From positions 1 to 64,000 of the forward strand of contig NZ_JBNGOZ010000021.1 of NCBI RefSeq assembly GCF_050589825.1: 64,000 nt of DNA, in the 5' to 3' direction. This DNA is from Carboxylicivirga longa. Lineage in GTDB: Bacteria > Bacteroidota > Bacteroidia > Bacteroidales > Marinilabiliaceae. The first letter of the stretch is position 1; each line of letters begins with the position of its first letter. The notes beneath the pieces were generated by a model. It was not told where the DNA came from and did no database searches. It worked only from the letters and a program-made list of their open reading frames with translations. Shown piece after piece: positions 14,001 to 20,000 of this stretch. A program made the position numbers and the translations under genes.

Positions 14001-17000
14001 GGCGGTATCGTGCAAGGGCAGAAGAATCAGAGTGGCCTTGTAGGGGGTACTTACACTATTACAGTGGTGGGTGCCAATGGCTGTACGGCTCAAAAAGATA
14101 TTATCATCAATGAAGATGCACCATTGGATGGTGTTATCAAGCTTACAGATACAAATTGCGATGGAAGCAACGGAGCCCTTGCCTTAACACCTTCCGGTGG
14201 ATCAGGTAACTACCTCTATAGCTGGAGTTCTGTGGATGGTAATCCGGCCAATATTGTTAAGGGTCAGAAAGATCAGAACGACCTTACCGGGGGTACTTAC
14301 AATGTGGTGATTACCGATGCCGACCCGGCCAAGTCAAGTTGTCAGACTACTCTGTCTGCTACTTTAACCAAGGCCATTACCATGAGTAATATCGATGTGC
14401 AGCCTGTTTCGTGCCGTGGCAATGACGATGGCAGCATATCTTTTGATGTGAATGGTGGCGATGGTACTTATACTTACCAGTGGTCAACAGCCGACGGCAA
14501 TGCAACGGCTCTTACGCCGGGTGCCCGCAACCAGAAAGGCCTATCGCCGGGTACTTACACCGTTACCATTACCGATGGCAGAACAGCCGGTGGTGTGAAT
14601 TGTGCTATCACACGTGATTTTGTTATTGAGGCATCAACCGGACTTAATGTTAATGTTGCTATTGTGGATATTGATTGCCATGGAGAAGAAGCAGGTGCTT
14701 TAACTGCTGTGGTAACAGGGGGAAGTGGCGATTATAGCTTCAGCTGGAATGAAGGTGCTTATACCACAAATGAAATATCAGCTTTGTCGGCCGGGGTTTA
14801 CACCTTGGTGGTAAATGATAATATACTAGGTTGTACTTATGTAGGTTCTTATACTATAAAAGAGCCTCTACAGGAAATTAGAATTGATGCTGTTAATATT
14901 ACAGATGTACTGTGTCATGGAGAGCTAACGGGAGAAATAGATATACAGGTTTCCGGCGGCACAGCTCCATATAATTATATATGGACAGGTCCGGGTAATC
15001 CTTCGGGCAATAATCCTTCCGGATTAGCAGCGGGTACTTATTCGGTAACCATACAAGATGCCAAAGGCTGTACATTGCCTTCGGGTAATATTGTGATTGA
15101 ACAACCGGCATCGCACGTAAGCGTTTCTAATCCGCAGATTACCGATGTCTCGGTAACGGGTGGCAACAACGGCCAGGTACAGATGGATGTGACGGGTGGT
15201 GTGGCACCTTACGAATTTGCATGGTACGATGCAGCCGATACACAGGTTAGTACAACGAATCCGGCTGCCGGGCTTAGTTCAGGAACCTACCGGGTGGTAG
15301 TAACCGACGATAATAACTGTAGCTTTGAATATACAGGTATTAAGGTGGTTGAGCCGGGTGAGCATCTTGGATTCGAAAAGACGGTGCATCAGGTTAGTCC
15401 ATGTAATGGGGCCGATAATGGTGAGTTACACATCAATCGTGTGTATGGCGGATTCCCAATTGCCGGTAGTCATTATCGCATACAGGTAACAGGCCCGGGT
15501 GTGGCACAGGATGTAAATGCTACTTCGCTGCACCTGACAAATCTGGCCGCCGGTAATTACCGCGTTATCATCACCGATGATGTTGGTACTACGGTGCAGG
15601 AAGACATCGAAATTACACAATATCCCGGCTTAACGATTTCAACTACTGTTGCCAGTCAGGTTGACTGCTACGGTACTTCAACGGGTGTGATTGAAGGAAC
15701 AGTAAGCGGAGGAAAGGTTAATGATGCAGGTAACTACCGAGTTGAAATAATTAATGAAAAAGGCTACTTTGATTCCCAGAACGTGGCTCAGACGCCGGGT
15801 ACCTTTACCTTTAACAATCTGCCGGCTGGCAATTATACCATAACAGCATATGATTATGCCGGTAATTTTGATACGCAATCACCTACACGTGGTAATTGTA
15901 ATGCTTTGGATCAGCAAGTCATTATACAACCTGAAGCAGAAGTGGTATTTAGTTCTGCCGACGGATCGTCAAAGATCTGTATGGGTGAAGATTTCAATAT
16001 GGTGTTGACCACCAGTAATTGGGATTTCGCTGTTGACGGAAGCCTGGGCGTTACTCTTTATGATGGTACTACCTATTGGGTAGAAACGGTTAATAAAACA
16101 CCATATCCGGTAACGGTTACACCTTCGATGAGCCGTACCTACCGGATTACCAAAGTGGTCGATCCGGCCGATGCGAATTGTTTGAAAGGAACCGGAAACG
16201 GACAGGTGCAACTGGTGGTTAACCCCTTGCCAACAGCCAACATATCCGGGCCTTCTGAAGTTTGTGAGGAGGGTACCGTTCAGTTGAGCGTAAGTCTGAC
16301 TGGTGTGGCACCATGGATCGTTACCTGGATCGATGAAAATAATGGTACTTCAGATACCGATACGGTGGATATTTCGCCAATGATCATAACTGATATGCCT
16401 GTAGTTGATGCTCGTTACCGTGTGCTTTCGGTAGCCGATGCCAACACTTGTTCAAATGGTGGCGATGGTGTGGTTGAAGTGACTGTGAATGCTAAGCCAG
16501 GTGTAACTTTAACCGGAAGTACGGATATTTGTAAGGGTGGTTCAGCTACCTTAGATATAGAATTTACCAATACGGCCTATCCTTACACAATAAGTTACGA
16601 GGCTAACGGTAACCCAAATACAATGGTGGTTTCGCCAAGTGTCGGCACAACATATAATTGGATGGTTTCACCACGCGAAACAACAACATATAAGATCACA
16701 GGCGTAACAGATGTCAATGGTTGTACAATGAATATGGGTTCTACCATTTCGGCGGTGGTTACGGTTAATAATTTGCCGGGTACTATAAATGTCATCAACA
16801 GCACGGATGATTCCGATGGAGTTTGTCAGTCGCAAACAGGCGTTGTTTATACAATTGATGCTGTAAGTGATGCCAATGGCGGTTATGTATGGACAGCACC
16901 GGCCGGTAGTTCAATCGTATCGGGTAATGGAACCACTTCTGTGGTGCTCGATTTTGATCCTGACTTTGCCGGCGGATACCTGGAAGTATATGCCACCAAT

Positions 17001-20000
17001 GCCTGTGGCAATGGCGATATAACACAGCGCTGGATTCCTGCCAAGCATCTGCCCGATGCTGTTGGACCTATCACGGCCTCTGCCACAGAATTCTGTCAGG
17101 GAACAGCAGGGATTACCTTTAGCGTGAGCCCCGTGGCCGACGCCACTTCTTATCGCTGGGAGCTGCCCGCCGGATTCATTATACGGGGTACTGCCGATGC
17201 AGCCTCTATTATTGTGGATTTGGATCCAATGCTGGATCGTATAAGTGCTGATGTTAAAGTAACGCCCATCAATGCCTGTGGCGAAGGACCCAATGCTGCC
17301 GTTCTGGGGGTAGAGGTTTATCCGCTGCCATCGGCCAACGCCGGTATGGACGATCATATTTGTGGCAATAGCTACATCTTGAAGGCTACCGATCCGGCAA
17401 CCATCAACGGCAACTGGTCGGGGCGCTGGGAGGTAATTGCCGGACAGGCGACGATCAGTGATGCTACTGCCCACAATGCCACACTAAGCAATATGAGCCG
17501 TGGCGATGTGGTGCTACGCTGGACCGTGACCAATAATGTGGCCGGTGGTTTGAATAACTGTAGCGCAGCTGATGAAGTAACCATCCGTAACAATACCTTG
17601 TCGGTATCGATAAATCCTGAGGCCAACAATGTTTGTGATGGTACCCTTCGTTTGAGCGGTACAAGCCTGAGCAATCCCTCGGTTACCGGTGGCTGGGTAG
17701 CGGTTCATCCAGTGGGTTCATCCGCCGTGTTTAGCGATGCTACACAGGCCAATACCACGGTAACTAACTTACCTGCCGGATTGAATCGTTTCCGCTGGAC
17801 ATTGATGCAGAACGGATGCGAGAGTTTTGCCGAAGTGGAAGTGATCAACAACGAGGGATCTGATGCCATTATCAACAATGGCCTGAGCCTTGATGTATGC
17901 GACAGCGAAGTGGAGCTAAGTGCTGTTGAGCCGCTTGTGGGTAAGGGACGCTGGAGCCTGGTGAGTGGTTCGGGTGTGATTGCTTCGCCTGATCAGCCGG
18001 TAACACAAATAAGCAAGTTGCAGAAAGGCGCCAATCAATTTAAGTACACAGTGGAAAATAATGGTTGTTCCAAGTCAGCAACCATCACCGTATATAATAA
18101 TCAGCTGGATGTGGATGCCGGGGATGCCTTCACACAATGTGGCGACACCTACACATTGAAAGCAAGTGAGGTACCTGCCGATGCCAGCGGACAGTGGTCC
18201 ATCCCATTGGGTATGGGAACTGGTGTTTTTGATGATGCTACCAGCCCCGAGGCTATCGTTAGTGGACTGGCTAAAGGGGATAACACCCTTGAGTGGTCCG
18301 TTACCAAAAGGGGTTGTGTAAGTCGCGATCGTGTTGTAATTACCAATAATGCCGCTACAACAGCAACTGTTGGCGCACATCAGGAGTTGTGTGCCTACGA
18401 AACAGTGCTCACAGGAAATCGTCCTGCAATAGACGAAGGAGAGACCGCCTTCTGGTCGGTGATTAAGGGAGCCGGTACTTTTGATGATGTAACAGCGCAT
18501 GATAGCCGTGTAAGCGGTCTTGCTCATGGTGAAAATATCTTCCGTTGGACGATTAACCGGGGTAATTGTAGCTCTTCAGCCGATCTTATTGTACTGAATA
18601 AGCACGTAGATGTATTTGCCGGTAAAGACACCATTATTTGTCGCAAAACCGTGAGTTTGAATGCTACACCTCCGCAAGAAGGAGATGTGGGTGAGTGGTC
18701 GCTGATGTCAGGTGTTGGAGGGGGTACCTTTAAGCCCGAGGATATAAACAATCCGCAAATACTCATGGGCGGTCTTGATTATGGTAAGAACGGTTTTGTG
18801 TGGACAATCGATCACGATGGGTGTAAATCCTCTGATGAAGTATATGTTTATAACAACAACCCGTATTATGTGGATGCCAACGGCGATAAGCGTGAGATTT
18901 CTGCCGGAGATCCTATCTTTATCACAGGAACCGAAGTGGTTATGGTGGCCGATCAGCCGGCTGTAGGATCCGGTGTTTGGTCCCTGGTATCGGGTGGTGG
19001 TATTATTGAGTCGCCCGATAAAGGAGGTACACGTATTACCGACCTGCGCAGTGGTGTTAGTGTTTTCCGCTGGACAGTAAGTAACAGTATTTGTGCCTAC
19101 TCATCGGACGTAACCATTACCAATGGTGCTATTGAGCAAGCCAATGCCGGACGTGATAATTTCACTTGTGATGGCACTGTTAAGTTGGCAGCCAACGAGC
19201 CGATTACAGCTCTTGGAGAATGGAGCGTGATTGAAGGTGCAGGAAAATTCGAGGACAAAACCAAGTTTAACACAATGGTAATTGACCTGGATAAAGGGGA
19301 AAACAAATTTATGTGGACCCTTTACAACGGTAGTGCACAATCGAAAGATATTGTGGTGATTACCAATAACGAGGTGGCTCAGGCCAAGGCAGGTCAGGAT
19401 AAGACCATCTGTAATACCGATGAGTTTGAGCTTAGTGCGGTGGCGCCCGAAGTGGGTCGTGGAACCGTTGAATGGAGTGTGGTGAGTGGTAGTGGAGTAT
19501 TCGATAAGGCTGACTCGCCCTCGACTTATGTTCGGGGCTTGAGCCAGGGCGTGAATGAGCTTAAATATCGTATATCGCTCGATAAGTGTTACAGCGAGGC
19601 CTACGTGTCCATCACCAATAATACGCCAACGGCACCTGATGCCGGTGATGATCTGACAATTTGTACTGATTCAGTTCTTTTACTGCCCAATACACCGGCC
19701 TTTGGTGAGGGAGAGTGGAGTGTGCTGAGCGGTCATGCCGACCCGGCATCACTGGAGAAGGACTGGGCTAAGAAGCTCGCACCGGGCGAAAACGTGTTGG
19801 TATGGACCATCAATAACAATGGTTGTGAGCTGACTGACTCGGTAAGTATCATCAATAATGAGCCGGCTGTGGCTTATGCGGGTGAGGACATCCTAAATGG
19901 CTTATGCGTTGACCATACCCTTTTAAATGCATCAGCACCCCTATCAGGCCGTGGTATTGGATCGTGGGAACGCATCTCCGGTTCGGGCGATGTGGTTGAT